NCBI GenBank assembly: GCA_963820375.1
Contig: CAWFZX010000015.1
Span: 124,001-188,000, forward strand
Reading direction: 5' to 3'
DNA from: AWTP1-13 sp963820375
GTDB lineage: Bacteria; Pseudomonadota; Alphaproteobacteria; Rhizobiales; Hyphomicrobiaceae
Length of the DNA: 64,000 bases
The notes beneath the pieces are model-generated. The model was not told the origin of the DNA. It searched no databases and worked only from the letters and a program-made list of their open reading frames with translations. The position numbers were made by a program, and so were the translations under genes. Shown piece by piece: positions 1 to 8,136 of this stretch; the first letter of the stretch is position 1; every line of letters begins with the position of its first letter.

Positions 1-58
1 CGATATCGCTTTAGTGTGCGCCCAGATTTTTTTCCGCTCTAGAGATCCAGCGCGTCCG

Positions 59-772
59 ATGCGTCCTTCCAAGCGCAAACCCGATGAGCTACGCCGCGTC
101 AGCATTGAGCGGGCGGTGTCGATGCACGCCGAAGGCTCGTGTCTGATCAAGTTCGGCAATACCCACGTACACTGCACGGCCAGTCTGGAAGAGCGCATGC
201 CGCCCTGGCTCAAGGGACAAGGTCGCGGCTGGGTCACGGCCGAGTATGGCATGTTGCCGCGCGCCACCACCGACCGCACACGGCGCGAGTCCACCGCTGG
301 GCATCCGTCGGGACGCACCCAGGAGATTCAGCGCCTGATCGGACGTGCGCTGCGCGCGGTGGTCGACCTGCCAAAGCTCGGCGAGCGGCAAATTTCCATC
401 GATTGTGACGTCATTCAGGCCGACGGCGGTACCCGCACGGCGGCCATCACTGGCGCCTGGGTGGCCCTGCACGATTGCCTGAAGTGGATGCAGACGCGCG
501 ACATGATCCGCGAGGGCGTGCTGCGCGACCATGTGGCGGCGGTCTCTTGCGGCCTCTACAAGGGCGCGGCGGTATTGGACCTCGACTACCCCGAGGATTC
601 GGGCGCTGACGCGGATGCCAACTTCGTCATGACCGGTTCGGGGGGCATCGTCGAGGTGCAGGGCACCGCCGAGACCGTGCCGTTCACGCAAGAGGGCTTC
701 GACCAGCTGATGGCGCTGGCGCGCAAGGGCATTGCCGAGCTGATCGAGCTGCAAAAGCTGACCGTCGCCTAG
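59..772 (+). CDS. rph: Ribonuclease PH
   Basis: Phosphorolytic 3'-5' exoribonuclease that trims precursor tRNA 3' ends; members form a cytoplasmic hexamer. The ATG at 59 gives 237 aa, the normal family length; a GTG at 14 would add 15 residues with no family character. Visible are the opening MRPSKRKPDELR, the arginine-rich ATTDRTRRE stretch near residue 85, DVIQADGGTRTAAITG around residues 120-140 and the late GSGGIVEVQGTAE motif. It leads the same-strand run rph, VOC protein, rdgB, hemW. The rph-rdgB-hemW association is common in alphaproteobacteria; the VOC gene in between is the odd element. Its upstream neighbour lies outside the window. Confidence 0.96.
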   Translation: MRPSKRKPDELRRVSIERAVSMHAEGSCLIKFGNTHVHCTASLEERMPPWLKGQGRGWVTAEYGMLPRATTDRTRRESTAGHPSGRTQEIQRLIGRALRAVVDLPKLGERQISIDCDVIQADGGTRTAAITGAWVALHDCLKWMQTRDMIREGVLRDHVAAVSCGLYKGAAVLDLDYPEDSGADADANFVMTGSGGIVEVQGTAETVPFTQEGFDQLMALARKGIAELIELQKLTVA

Positions 773-788
773 CAGCAAGCGGGGAGCG

Positions 789-1199
789 ATGCTTCCATCC
801 GGCATTCTCGAAACCGTGCTTTATGCCAAAGACCTAGACGGCACCGAGCGGTTCTATGACGAGGCGCTGGGGCTCATTCCCTTTGCCAAGGCAAAAGGCC
901 GGCATCTGTTTTACCGTTGCGGCAACCAGGTGCTGTTGATCTTCAATCCCGATGCAACCCAGCTGCCGCCCGCCGCCGGTGCTTTGCCCGTACCACCGCA
1001 CGGCATGCTGGGAGAGGGGCATCTGTGCTTTCGCGCCTCAGCGAGCGAGATCGACGCCTGGCGCGCGGCGCTCGAGGCCAAGGGTGTTGCCATCGAGGCC
1101 GACTTTGCATGGCCCGGCGGCGGTCGCTCGATCTATTTCCGCGATCCGGCCGGAAATTGTCTGGAGTTTGCCGAGCCACGCATCTGGAACCTTTCATGA
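789..1199 (+). CDS. VOC (glyoxalase/bleomycin-resistance) family protein
   Basis: A 136-aa single-module vicinal oxygen chelate protein. The sequence shows the beta-alpha-beta-beta-beta pattern: LETVLYAKDLDGTERFYDEALGL at the start (first half-module), a HLCFRAS strand near residue 78 and the closing FRDPAGNCLEFAEP, whose final Glu is the usual metal ligand. Substrate cannot be read from the sequence; family members include glyoxalases, dioxygenases and antibiotic-binding proteins. It starts 16 bp after rph and its stop overlaps the rdgB start (ATGA), so it is translationally coupled inside a nucleic-acid housekeeping operon. That may be incidental or indicate a metabolite-repair role beside the house-cleaning enzyme RdgB. 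Confidence 0.85.
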   Translation: MLPSGILETVLYAKDLDGTERFYDEALGLIPFAKAKGRHLFYRCGNQVLLIFNPDATQLPPAAGALPVPPHGMLGEGHLCFRASASEIDAWRAALEAKGVAIEADFAWPGGGRSIYFRDPAGNCLEFAEPRIWNLS

Positions 1200-1822
1200 C
1201 GCGCCGCCTGCTCCCCAATGCGCGCCTCGTGGTGGCCAGCCACAATGCCGGCAAGGTCGCCGAGATCATCGAGCTGGTGGCCCCGTTCGGGCTCAAGATC
1301 TCGACCGCGGCCCAGCTGGCGCTGCCGGAGCCGGAAGAGACCGGTGCGAGCTTCCTTGCCAATGCCGAGCTGAAGGCCGTGGCGGCCGCAAAGGCGTCGG
1401 GCCTACCCGCCTTGGCCGATGATTCCGGGCTGGAAGTGGTGGCGTTGGGCGGCGCGCCGGGCGTCTATTCGGCACGCTGGGCGGGCGCCGGCAAAGATTT
1501 CGGCGCTGCCATGCAGCGCGTTGAGGCTGCCCTTGCCAGCCGCGGCGCCTGGGACAGCGCCGGGCCAGGGCCGTTCGCCACCTTCACCGCGGTCCTGTGC
1601 CTGGCCTGGCCGGATGGGGAGGCGGCCGCCTTCGAGGGCAAAGTGCAGGGCCATCTGGTATGGCCGCCCCGCGGCAGCAAAGGTTTCGGCTATGATCCGA
1701 TGTTTGTCCCCGAGGGCGAAAGCTTGACCTTCGGCGAAATGGAGCCTGACGCGAAGCATGCGATCTCCCACCGCGCCCGCGCTTTCGATGGCTTCGTGCG
1801 CGCCTGCCTCGGCGCCGCCTAG
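1196..1822 (+). CDS. rdgB: XTP/dITP diphosphohydrolase (non-canonical purine NTP pyrophosphatase)
   Basis: Hydrolyses ITP, dITP and XTP to monophosphates, keeping deaminated purines out of DNA and RNA. The 208-aa protein shows the N-terminal substrate loop ASHNAGKVAEI, the metal-binding ADDSGLEV near residue 73 followed by GAPGVYSARWAG, the GFGYDPMFVP motif near residue 160 and the late ISHRARA. The ATG at 1196 is chosen because it overlaps the preceding stop (ATGA) and places SHNAGK near the N terminus; an in-frame extension further upstream carries no family sequence. Its 3' end overlaps the hemW start by about 35 bp. Confidence 0.96.
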   Translation: MTRRLLPNARLVVASHNAGKVAEIIELVAPFGLKISTAAQLALPEPEETGASFLANAELKAVAAAKASGLPALADDSGLEVVALGGAPGVYSARWAGAGKDFGAAMQRVEAALASRGAWDSAGPGPFATFTAVLCLAWPDGEAAAFEGKVQGHLVWPPRGSKGFGYDPMFVPEGESLTFGEMEPDAKHAISHRARAFDGFVRACLGAA

Positions 1823-3020
1823 CGGCGACGCCTTCGGCGTCTATCTGCATTGGCCGTTTTGCGCCTCCAAGTGCCCCTATTGCGACTTCAACAGCCACGT
1901 GCGCGCCGGCGGCATCGATGAGGCGCGCTTTGTGGCCGCCTACCGCCGCGAATTGCGGCACTGGGCCGATCTTGCGCCGGGGCGGACGGTGGGCAGCATC
2001 TTTTTTGGCGGCGGCACGCCCTCGTTGCTATCGCCGGCGGCGGTCGGCAGCTTGCTCGATACGATCGCTAGTCTTTGGCCGATCGATGCCCTGGCGGAGG
2101 TCACGCTGGAGGCCAATCCCTCGAGCGTGGAGGCCAGCCGCTTCAGCGGCTACCGTGCGGCCGGCGTCAACCGTGCGTCGCTTGGGGTCCAGTCGCTCAA
2201 TGACGCTGAGTTGCGCGCCCTCGGCCGCCTGCATACGGCGGCCGAAGCGGTCGCGGCCATCGCCGTGACGCGTCGAACCTTTCCGCGCTTTTCCTTCGAC
2301 CTGATCTATGCGCGCCCCAAGCAAACGCGAGACGCCTGGCGGGCCGAGCTGGCGCAGGCGCTGAGCCTGGCAGGCCAGCATCTTTCGCTTTATCAGCTCA
2401 CCATCGAAGCGGGGACGCCGTTCGCCGCCCTCAGCGCTGCAGGCAAGCTCGTCATTCCGGATGATGCGTCGGCTGCGGACTTCTACGCGCTGACGCAAGA
2501 GGCCACCGCCAAGGCCGGGCTGCCCGCCTACGAGATTTCCAATCACGCCAGCCCAGGCGAGGAATGCCGGCACAACCTGCTTTATTGGCGCTACGGCGAG
2601 TATGCCGGCATTGGCGCCGGCGCCCACGGTCGCGTCGTCGGCAAAAACGGTCGGCGGGCGACCATCACCGAGCGCCATCCGGAGCGTTGGCTCGCCGCCG
2701 TCGAGAGCAACGGGCATGCCATCGTCGAGGATGTGCTTTTGACAGCGGCCGAGCAAGCCGACGAGGCTCTGCTGATGGGGCTGCGGCTCAGCGAAGGCAT
2801 TGATCTCGATCGCCTTCAGCGCCTCGTCGGCGCCTGTCCGAGCGGTGAGGTGATCGAGCGCATGGTGGCGCGCGACCTGCTCGAGCGCTTTGCTGTGCGC
2901 CGCATCCGGGCGACCGGCAGGGGACGGCTGGTCCTCAACGCCATCGTCGTCGAGTTGGCGCGCTCGTTTGCGGCCGCGTCAGTTGTTCAGGAAGTTGAAC
3001 AGGCCCGCGGCCAGGCCTGA
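1788..3020 (+). CDS. hemW: Radical SAM heme chaperone HemW (formerly annotated coproporphyrinogen III oxidase-like)
   Basis: Radical SAM protein that binds heme and inserts it into respiratory enzymes; older annotation called it oxygen-independent coproporphyrinogen oxidase. The first 40 residues hold the CASKCPYC cluster motif (CxxxCxxC) directly after GVYLHWPF, then FFGGGTPSLL and EVTLEANPSS, as in the family. A C-terminal HemN-type winged region lies around residues 300-390. The start at 1788 gives 410 aa and leaves a short leader before GVYLHWPF; an ATG at 1758 is also in frame. It overlaps rdgB at its 5' end and converges on the lipoprotein gene with a 42-bp tail-to-tail overlap. Confidence 0.94.
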   Translation: MASCAPASAPPSGDAFGVYLHWPFCASKCPYCDFNSHVRAGGIDEARFVAAYRRELRHWADLAPGRTVGSIFFGGGTPSLLSPAAVGSLLDTIASLWPIDALAEVTLEANPSSVEASRFSGYRAAGVNRASLGVQSLNDAELRALGRLHTAAEAVAAIAVTRRTFPRFSFDLIYARPKQTRDAWRAELAQALSLAGQHLSLYQLTIEAGTPFAALSAAGKLVIPDDASAADFYALTQEATAKAGLPAYEISNHASPGEECRHNLLYWRYGEYAGIGAGAHGRVVGKNGRRATITERHPERWLAAVESNGHAIVEDVLLTAAEQADEALLMGLRLSEGIDLDRLQRLVGACPSGEVIERMVARDLLERFAVRRIRATGRGRLVLNAIVVELARSFAAASVVQEVEQARGQA

Positions 3021-4265
3021 CGTCGCCGGCCCTGGGGTGCCCGGAGCGCTCCCCGCGCCCAGCGCGGGCGGCGCCTCGATGATGCCGGCGCCGATCTTTT
3101 GCACCTCGAGAATGGCCAGCGCCCGCTCGGCAGTGCCGTCGGCGAGCAGGCGATACGTGCCGTCCACGCCCGTAAAGCCGCCAGCGCGCGTCAATGCGCC
3201 TGGCGCGTAGCCCTGACCCTCGCCGCCGGGCGACGACAAGAGGATGGCGAGGCTGACCGCGTCGTAGGCCAAGCTGGCGATGCGCGGCGGGGCCTGGCCG
3301 TAACTTTTTGCGAATTTCTGGGCGAAATCTTCCCAGCCGCGGGGATCTGGGCCGGGGTACCACGCACCCACCAGTCCGGCGTTGTGACCGGCATTGGCAT
3401 AGTCCATGCCGCCGGTGCCGATCACCTTGACCTGCGTGGTATCGATATCGGCTTGCGGCATCAGGCGCCCAATCCGTTCCAGGTTCTCTTGTCCGCCGGG
3501 CAGGAACAGGGCGTCGATCTGCCCGGCCTCGCTGTCCTGCGCGGCGCGCAGCACCGTGCCGACTTTGCGCATGGGCTCGAGCATGCCGTTGGCGGAGGCA
3601 GGATAGGTTTCGAGTGCGATGATGGTCCCACCCGAGCGCTGCACCGCCTCCCGGAAAGCGGCGGCCGCGACTTTGCCAAAGGCATCGTCCGGGATCAGCG
3701 CTGCAAATCGTCGCTTGCCCTGGCGCGCCGCGAAGCCAACCACGCGCGCGATTTCGATGGCGGGCTGGAAGCTCAAGAGATGGACGCCGCGCCCGGCGAC
3801 CTGCCGGTCGTTCGAAAAGGCCACCACCGGCACATTGGCCTGCCGGCTGACCGGCGCGACGGCGGCAACGGACTTGGCAAACAGCGGACCGAGGATCAGG
3901 CTGGCACCGTCCTTGATGGCCTCGCTCGCCGCCGCAACGGCGCCCTCGGGTGTGCCCTTGTCGTCCTTGACCATGAGCTGCAGGTTTGGATTGTCGCGGT
4001 CGAACAGCGCCAGCTCACCCGCCTGCTTGAGCGCCTTGCCGATCAAGCCGGGTTGGCCTTGCGCGGACAACGAGGCGAGCAGCGCCACCTTGACGGGCGC
4101 CGCTTTGCCGGGCGTATCCGATCCGGCGAGGCCGTTCGTGGCGGCAACCGTCCCGGGCGGATTGGCCGAGCAGCCGGCCAGCAGGATCGCAGCGGCCGCC
4201 AGCGGCAGACTGGCAAGCCGCAGCCGGCGCACGCAAACGCCTGCCGATGCCAGCAATCCCATCAT
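2979..4265 (-). CDS. Penicillin-binding protein activator (LpoA/LppC-like lipoprotein)
   Basis: Outer-membrane lipoprotein family with a type I periplasmic-binding-protein fold (Peripla_BP_6); characterised LpoA stimulates a class A PBP, although function in alphaproteobacteria is inferred. The 428-aa product from the ATG at 4265 begins with a basic n-region, a hydrophobic stretch and the lipobox LLAGC at about residue 30. The binding-protein fold follows: VKVALLASLSAQGQPG near residue 60, ASLILGPLFAKSVAAVAP and VGFAARQGKRRFAAL. A longer frame upstream would put the lipobox about 80 residues in, so it was rejected. It is divergent from rsmI, the usual neighbour in this class. Confidence 0.88.
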   Translation of the reverse strand: MMGLLASAGVCVRRLRLASLPLAAAAILLAGCSANPPGTVAATNGLAGSDTPGKAAPVKVALLASLSAQGQPGLIGKALKQAGELALFDRDNPNLQLMVKDDKGTPEGAVAAASEAIKDGASLILGPLFAKSVAAVAPVSRQANVPVVAFSNDRQVAGRGVHLLSFQPAIEIARVVGFAARQGKRRFAALIPDDAFGKVAAAAFREAVQRSGGTIIALETYPASANGMLEPMRKVGTVLRAAQDSEAGQIDALFLPGGQENLERIGRLMPQADIDTTQVKVIGTGGMDYANAGHNAGLVGAWYPGPDPRGWEDFAQKFAKSYGQAPPRIASLAYDAVSLAILLSSPGGEGQGYAPGALTRAGGFTGVDGTYRLLADGTAERALAILEVQKIGAGIIEAPPALGAGSAPGTPGPATSGLAAGLFNFLNN

Positions 4266-4412
4266 GCGTTGCGGTCTTTCGCGCTTGCAGCTCGAATCCC
4301 TGGGAGCAAGGCAGAGCCAACGCCGCCATGCAACAAAAAACGCGAATAAGATGGCATCCCGGCCAGCGCCGGCGGCATAACTGCGGGCAACCGTGATGTT
4401 TGCGAGACGATC

Positions 4413-5336
4413 TTGACGCAATCAGGCGATCCTTTGACCTCCTCCGGCAGCCGCCTTCCTGAGCGTGCTGGAGACCTGTTGCGCGCCTTGCTGGCGCAAG
4501 CTTTGCCGCCCGGCCTGCACGTCGTCGCCACGCCGATCGGCAACCTCGGCGATATCAGCCTGCGGGCGCTGTCGACCCTGGCACGCGCCGACCTTCTCTA
4601 TTGCGAAGACACGCGCCACAGCCGCGTCTTGCTCACACACTTCGGCATCACCCGCCCGCTGCGCGCCTATCACGAGCACAACGCCGAGCGCGAGCGTCCG
4701 CGCATCCTGGCCGAGCTGACGGCAGGTCGATCGGTCGCCCTCATCAGCGACGCCGGCACCCCGCTGATCTCCGATCCGGGCTACAAGCTGGTGCGGGCGG
4801 CGCTCGCTGCCGGCATCCGCGTCACCAGCCTGCCGGGCGCGTCGGCCGTGCTCGCTGCGCTCACCATGGCGGGCCTTGCCACCGATACCTTCTTGTTCGT
4901 CGGCTTCCTGCCCGTCAAGGCCGGGGCGCGGCGCGGCCGGCTGACCGAGCTGCGGGCGATGCCGGCAACGCTGGTGTTGTTTGAGGCACCGTCGCGTCTG
5001 GCTGACACCCTTTTGGACATCGCCATGGTGCTGGGTGATCGCCCCGTCGCGGTGGCGCGCGAGCTCACCAAGTTACACGAGGAGGTGCGCACGGGCGTCG
5101 CCGCCGAATTGGCGCAATGGGCAGCGGCAGCCGCGCCGCGCGGCGAAATGGTGATCGTCATTGGCCAAGCGCCGATGGCCGAGGTGGGCGATGCGACCAT
5201 CGCCGCGCATCTGCAATCCTTGCCCGCGAGCATGAGCGTGCGTGATGCCGCCAAGGCGACGGCTGAGGCCCTGAGCGTGCCGAAAACGCGCGCCTACGAG
5301 CTGGCGCTGGCGCTGAAGAAAAGCGGCGCCGGCTGA
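4413..5336 (+). CDS. rsmI: 16S rRNA (cytidine(1402)-2'-O)-methyltransferase RsmI
   Basis: SAM-dependent tetrapyrrole-methylase-fold enzyme that 2'-O-methylates C1402 in the decoding centre of 16S rRNA. Diagnostic blocks are VVATPIGNLGDISLRAL near residue 38, CEDTRHSRVLL, LISDAGTPLISDPGYKLV and LPGASAVLAALTMAGL, then FVGFLP. The ORF is 307 aa and begins at TTG (4413); no ATG or GTG occurs before the VVATPIG core, so the start is uncertain by up to about 30 codons. Divergent from the PBP activator. In relatives yraN usually lies between rsmI and gshB; here only 152 bp separate them and no yraN is visible. Confidence 0.93.
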   Translation: MTQSGDPLTSSGSRLPERAGDLLRALLAQALPPGLHVVATPIGNLGDISLRALSTLARADLLYCEDTRHSRVLLTHFGITRPLRAYHEHNAERERPRILAELTAGRSVALISDAGTPLISDPGYKLVRAALAAGIRVTSLPGASAVLAALTMAGLATDTFLFVGFLPVKAGARRGRLTELRAMPATLVLFEAPSRLADTLLDIAMVLGDRPVAVARELTKLHEEVRTGVAAELAQWAAAAAPRGEMVIVIGQAPMAEVGDATIAAHLQSLPASMSVRDAAKATAEALSVPKTRAYELALALKKSGAG

Positions 5337-5488
5337 GGCGGGTTTTTGCTCCCTCGCCACCGCGGCGAGGCCATCGGCCTGCAGCCAAAGCGGCAATGAG
5401 GAGCGCAATTCCGGTTGAACTTGGCAGCGGAAAGCGCTTGCATGCCTCCCCACAGAGGTCTGACGGCCGCGCTGGAGTGTGGAAAAGA

Positions 5489-6433
5489 ATGCCGCTCAAA
5501 GTTGCCTGCCAGATGGACCCGGTTGACCGCATCGATATCCGCGGAGATTCGACCTTTGCCTTGCTGCTGGAGGCTCAGCACCGCGGCCACAGCATGTTCT
5601 ACTACACGCCGCCACATCTTAGCCTGCGCGCCGGCCGCCTGATCGCGCACGGCTCGACGCTCGAGGTCGAAGACCGGGTCGGCAGCCATTACCGCCTCGG
5701 CGAGCCACGGGCGGAGGACTTGAGCCAGATGCAGGTGGTGTTGCTGCGCCAGGACCCGCCATTCGACATGTCCTACATCACCACCACCCACCTGCTCGAG
5801 CGCATCCACCCCAAAACCCTGGTGGTCAACGACCCAGCGCACGTGCGCAACGCGCCCGAGAAGGTGTTCGTGCTCGATTTCCTCGACCTGATGCCGCCGA
5901 CGCTGGTCACGCGCCACCTCGACGAGGTGCGGGCCTTTCGCGCCGTGTACAAGGACATTATTCTGAAGCCGCTCTACGGCAATGGCGGCGCATCCGTGTT
6001 CCGCCTCAGCGAAGGTGATACCAACCTCAATTCGCTGGTCGAGCTGTTCCAGACCGTGTTCCGCGAGCCCTTCATGGTGCAACAGTATCGGCCCGAGGTG
6101 CGCGCCGGCGACAAGCGCATCATCCTGGTCGACGGCGAGGTGGCAGGTGCCATCAACCGTGTTCCGGCCGCCGACGAGACGCGCTCCAACATGCATGTCG
6201 GCGGCGTCGCCACGGCAACCGATCTGACCGGCCGCGATCTGGAAATTTGCCAACGCCTGGGTCCCGAGCTCAAGCGGCGTGGGCTGCTCTTCACCGGCAT
6301 TGACGTGATCGGTCCCTACCTGACGGAAATCAACGTCACCTCGCCGACCGGGATCCGGCAGGTGAAGGCCTTTGGCGGACCCGACATCGCCGCGCTGATT
6401 TGGGATGCAATCGAAAACAAAGTGCAGGCCTAA
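5489..6433 (+). CDS. gshB: Glutathione synthase
   Basis: ATP-grasp ligase joining gamma-glutamylcysteine and glycine, the last step of glutathione synthesis. The 314-aa length matches the bacterial family. Visible: MDPVDRIDIRGDSTFALLLEAQ at the start, VLLRQDPPFDMSYITTT near residue 85, the ATP-grasp lysine in ILKPLYGNGGASVF, and the Mg/ATP-binding end block VIGPYLTEINVTSPTG. The ATG at 5489 is the common family start (MPLKVACQMDPV); upstream in-frame codons back to 5396 have no homology character. Same strand as rsmI but 152 bp downstream of it. Confidence 0.95.
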   Translation: MPLKVACQMDPVDRIDIRGDSTFALLLEAQHRGHSMFYYTPPHLSLRAGRLIAHGSTLEVEDRVGSHYRLGEPRAEDLSQMQVVLLRQDPPFDMSYITTTHLLERIHPKTLVVNDPAHVRNAPEKVFVLDFLDLMPPTLVTRHLDEVRAFRAVYKDIILKPLYGNGGASVFRLSEGDTNLNSLVELFQTVFREPFMVQQYRPEVRAGDKRIILVDGEVAGAINRVPAADETRSNMHVGGVATATDLTGRDLEICQRLGPELKRRGLLFTGIDVIGPYLTEINVTSPTGIRQVKAFGGPDIAALIWDAIENKVQA

Positions 6434-6487
6434 GGCGATTGCAGCGCCGGCCCGGCCGTGCGACCGGCCCGGCGAATGCGCGCTTTC

Positions 6488-8023
6488 TCACATCGTGGCG
6501 CCAATCTGCCAGGGTACGAACTCGTTGTCGCCGTAACCCAACAGCTCGCTTTTCGTCTTCTCACCGGACGCCACGCGCAGAATGGTGTTGAAGATCTCCT
6601 GGCCCTTGGCCTCGATCGACACGCCGTCGAGAATGTCGCCGCAGTCGATATCCATGTCGTCCAGCATCCGGCGATAGATGTCGTGGTTGGTGGCGAGTTT
6701 GATCGACGGCGTCGGCTTGCAACCGTAGGCCGAGCCGCGGCCGGTGGTGAAGCACAGGAGATTGCAACCGCCCGCCACCTGACCGGTGGCTGCCACGGGA
6801 TCGTAGCCCGGCGTATCCATGTAGACAAAGCCCTTGGCCGTCACCGGCTCGGCGTAGCGATAGACTTCATTGAGCGTGGTGGTGCCGCCCTTGGCCGCGG
6901 CCCCCAGCGACTTCTCGAGGATGGTGGTCAGGCCGCCGGCCTTGTTGCCGGGGCTCGGATTGTTGTCCATTGAACCGGCATGCTTGGCGCAATAGTCCTG
7001 CCACCAGCGGATAATGTCGACCAGCTTCTCGCCGACTTGGCGCGTGCGCGCGCGACGCGTCAGCAAGTGCTCGGCGCCGTAGATCTCCGGCGTTTCCGAC
7101 AGCACCGCCGTGCCGCCATGGCGCACGAGCAGGTCGGCGGCAGCACCGAGCGCAGGATTGGCCGTTATCCCCGAATAGCCGTCCGAGCCACCGCACTGCA
7201 GGGCAAGCGTGATCTCGCTGGCCGGCAGCGTTTCGCGCACAACCGCATTGGCGCGCGGCAGCATCTCGGCGATGCGTGCGACGCCGGCGGCGATGGTTTT
7301 TTTCGTCCCGCCGGTGTCCTGGATGGTCATGGAGCGGAAGTTGTCACCCTCCACCAGACCATACTTCTCCTTCAGGCGCGCGATTTGAAACACCTCGCAG
7401 CCGAGCCCGACCAGCAGCGCCGCGGCGAGGTTGGGGTGGCCGGCGTAGCCCCATTGCGTGCGCTCCAAGACCTCGTAGCCCTCGCCGGTGGCGGCCAGAC
7501 CGCAGCCGGTGCCGTGGACGAAGGAGACCACGCCATCGACGTTTCCGTACTGCTGCAACAGCCCGGAGCGGCCGACCGCCTCGGCCATGAAGCGGGCCAC
7601 CGAGGCCGAGCAATTCACGCTCGTCAACACACCGATGTAGTTGCGCGTGCCGGTCTTGCCGTTGCTGCGTCGATATCCCTCAAAGGTCGCCCGCAACTCG
7701 GGTGGCAGCAAAGGTTCTGAGCGCGCATCCTGCGCGAAGGCATAGTCCCGCTCGAACTCGGCAAACGAGCAATTATGCGTATGCACATGGCTGCCCGGGG
7801 CAATCGCTTCGCTGGCAAACCCAATAATCTGGCCGAACTTGAGGACCGGTTGGCCCTGGCCGATCGGCTGCACCGCCATCTTGTGGCCGCGCATGATGCG
7901 CGCCGTCGCCGTCACGCCCTGAACCGCCCAGCCCGCCTGCACCGGGTCGACGGCAACGATGATGTTGTCGCGCGGATCGAGCCGCAGCGTACGGGGGGTC
8001 GACTTTACTGCCTTGTCCTGCAT
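6488..8023 (-). CDS. UxaA/GarD-family altronate (sugar-acid) dehydratase
   Basis: Iron-dependent dehydratase of hexonic or hexaric acids. The 511-aa protein carries both halves of the family: an N-terminal SAF domain (residues about 20-95, ending GSHVHTHNCSF) and a large catalytic domain containing GYRRSNGKTGTRNYIGVLTSVNCSA, HGTGCGL, GCEVFQ, LQCGGSDGYSGITANPALG and GRGSAYGCKPTPSIKLATN. Altronate, galactarate and related acids are all possible substrates. The ATG at 8023 has a strong GGGAGG Shine-Dalgarno. It is divergently paired with a SAF-domain oxidoreductase, suggesting joint control of a sugar-acid pathway from the 113-bp spacer. Confidence 0.9.
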   Translation of the reverse strand: MQDKAVKSTPRTLRLDPRDNIIVAVDPVQAGWAVQGVTATARIMRGHKMAVQPIGQGQPVLKFGQIIGFASEAIAPGSHVHTHNCSFAEFERDYAFAQDARSEPLLPPELRATFEGYRRSNGKTGTRNYIGVLTSVNCSASVARFMAEAVGRSGLLQQYGNVDGVVSFVHGTGCGLAATGEGYEVLERTQWGYAGHPNLAAALLVGLGCEVFQIARLKEKYGLVEGDNFRSMTIQDTGGTKKTIAAGVARIAEMLPRANAVVRETLPASEITLALQCGGSDGYSGITANPALGAAADLLVRHGGTAVLSETPEIYGAEHLLTRRARTRQVGEKLVDIIRWWQDYCAKHAGSMDNNPSPGNKAGGLTTILEKSLGAAAKGGTTTLNEVYRYAEPVTAKGFVYMDTPGYDPVAATGQVAGGCNLLCFTTGRGSAYGCKPTPSIKLATNHDIYRRMLDDMDIDCGDILDGVSIEAKGQEIFNTILRVASGEKTKSELLGYGDNEFVPWQIGATM

Positions 8024-8048
8024 TCGCTTTCCTCCCGATCTCCCTAGC

Positions 8049-8067
8049 ATGCCGCATTTTCCGGCAT
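8049..8067. promoter_or_regulatory. Candidate operator: ATGCCG inverted repeat in divergent spacer
   Basis: A perfect 6-bp inverted repeat, ATGCCG then 7 bp then CGGCAT, lies in the 113-bp spacer between the divergent dehydratase and SAF-oxidoreductase genes. Its position just upstream of the dehydratase ribosome site suits a repressor site. No regulator gene is adjacent, and a 6-bp arm can arise by chance in GC-rich DNA. Confidence 0.25.
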
Positions 8068-8136
8068 CTGGCGATCTGATGCGCTAAGCTTTGCGGCCAG
8101 CGTCCCGGAACCAACCTAGCCGCGAGGAAACGCCCT

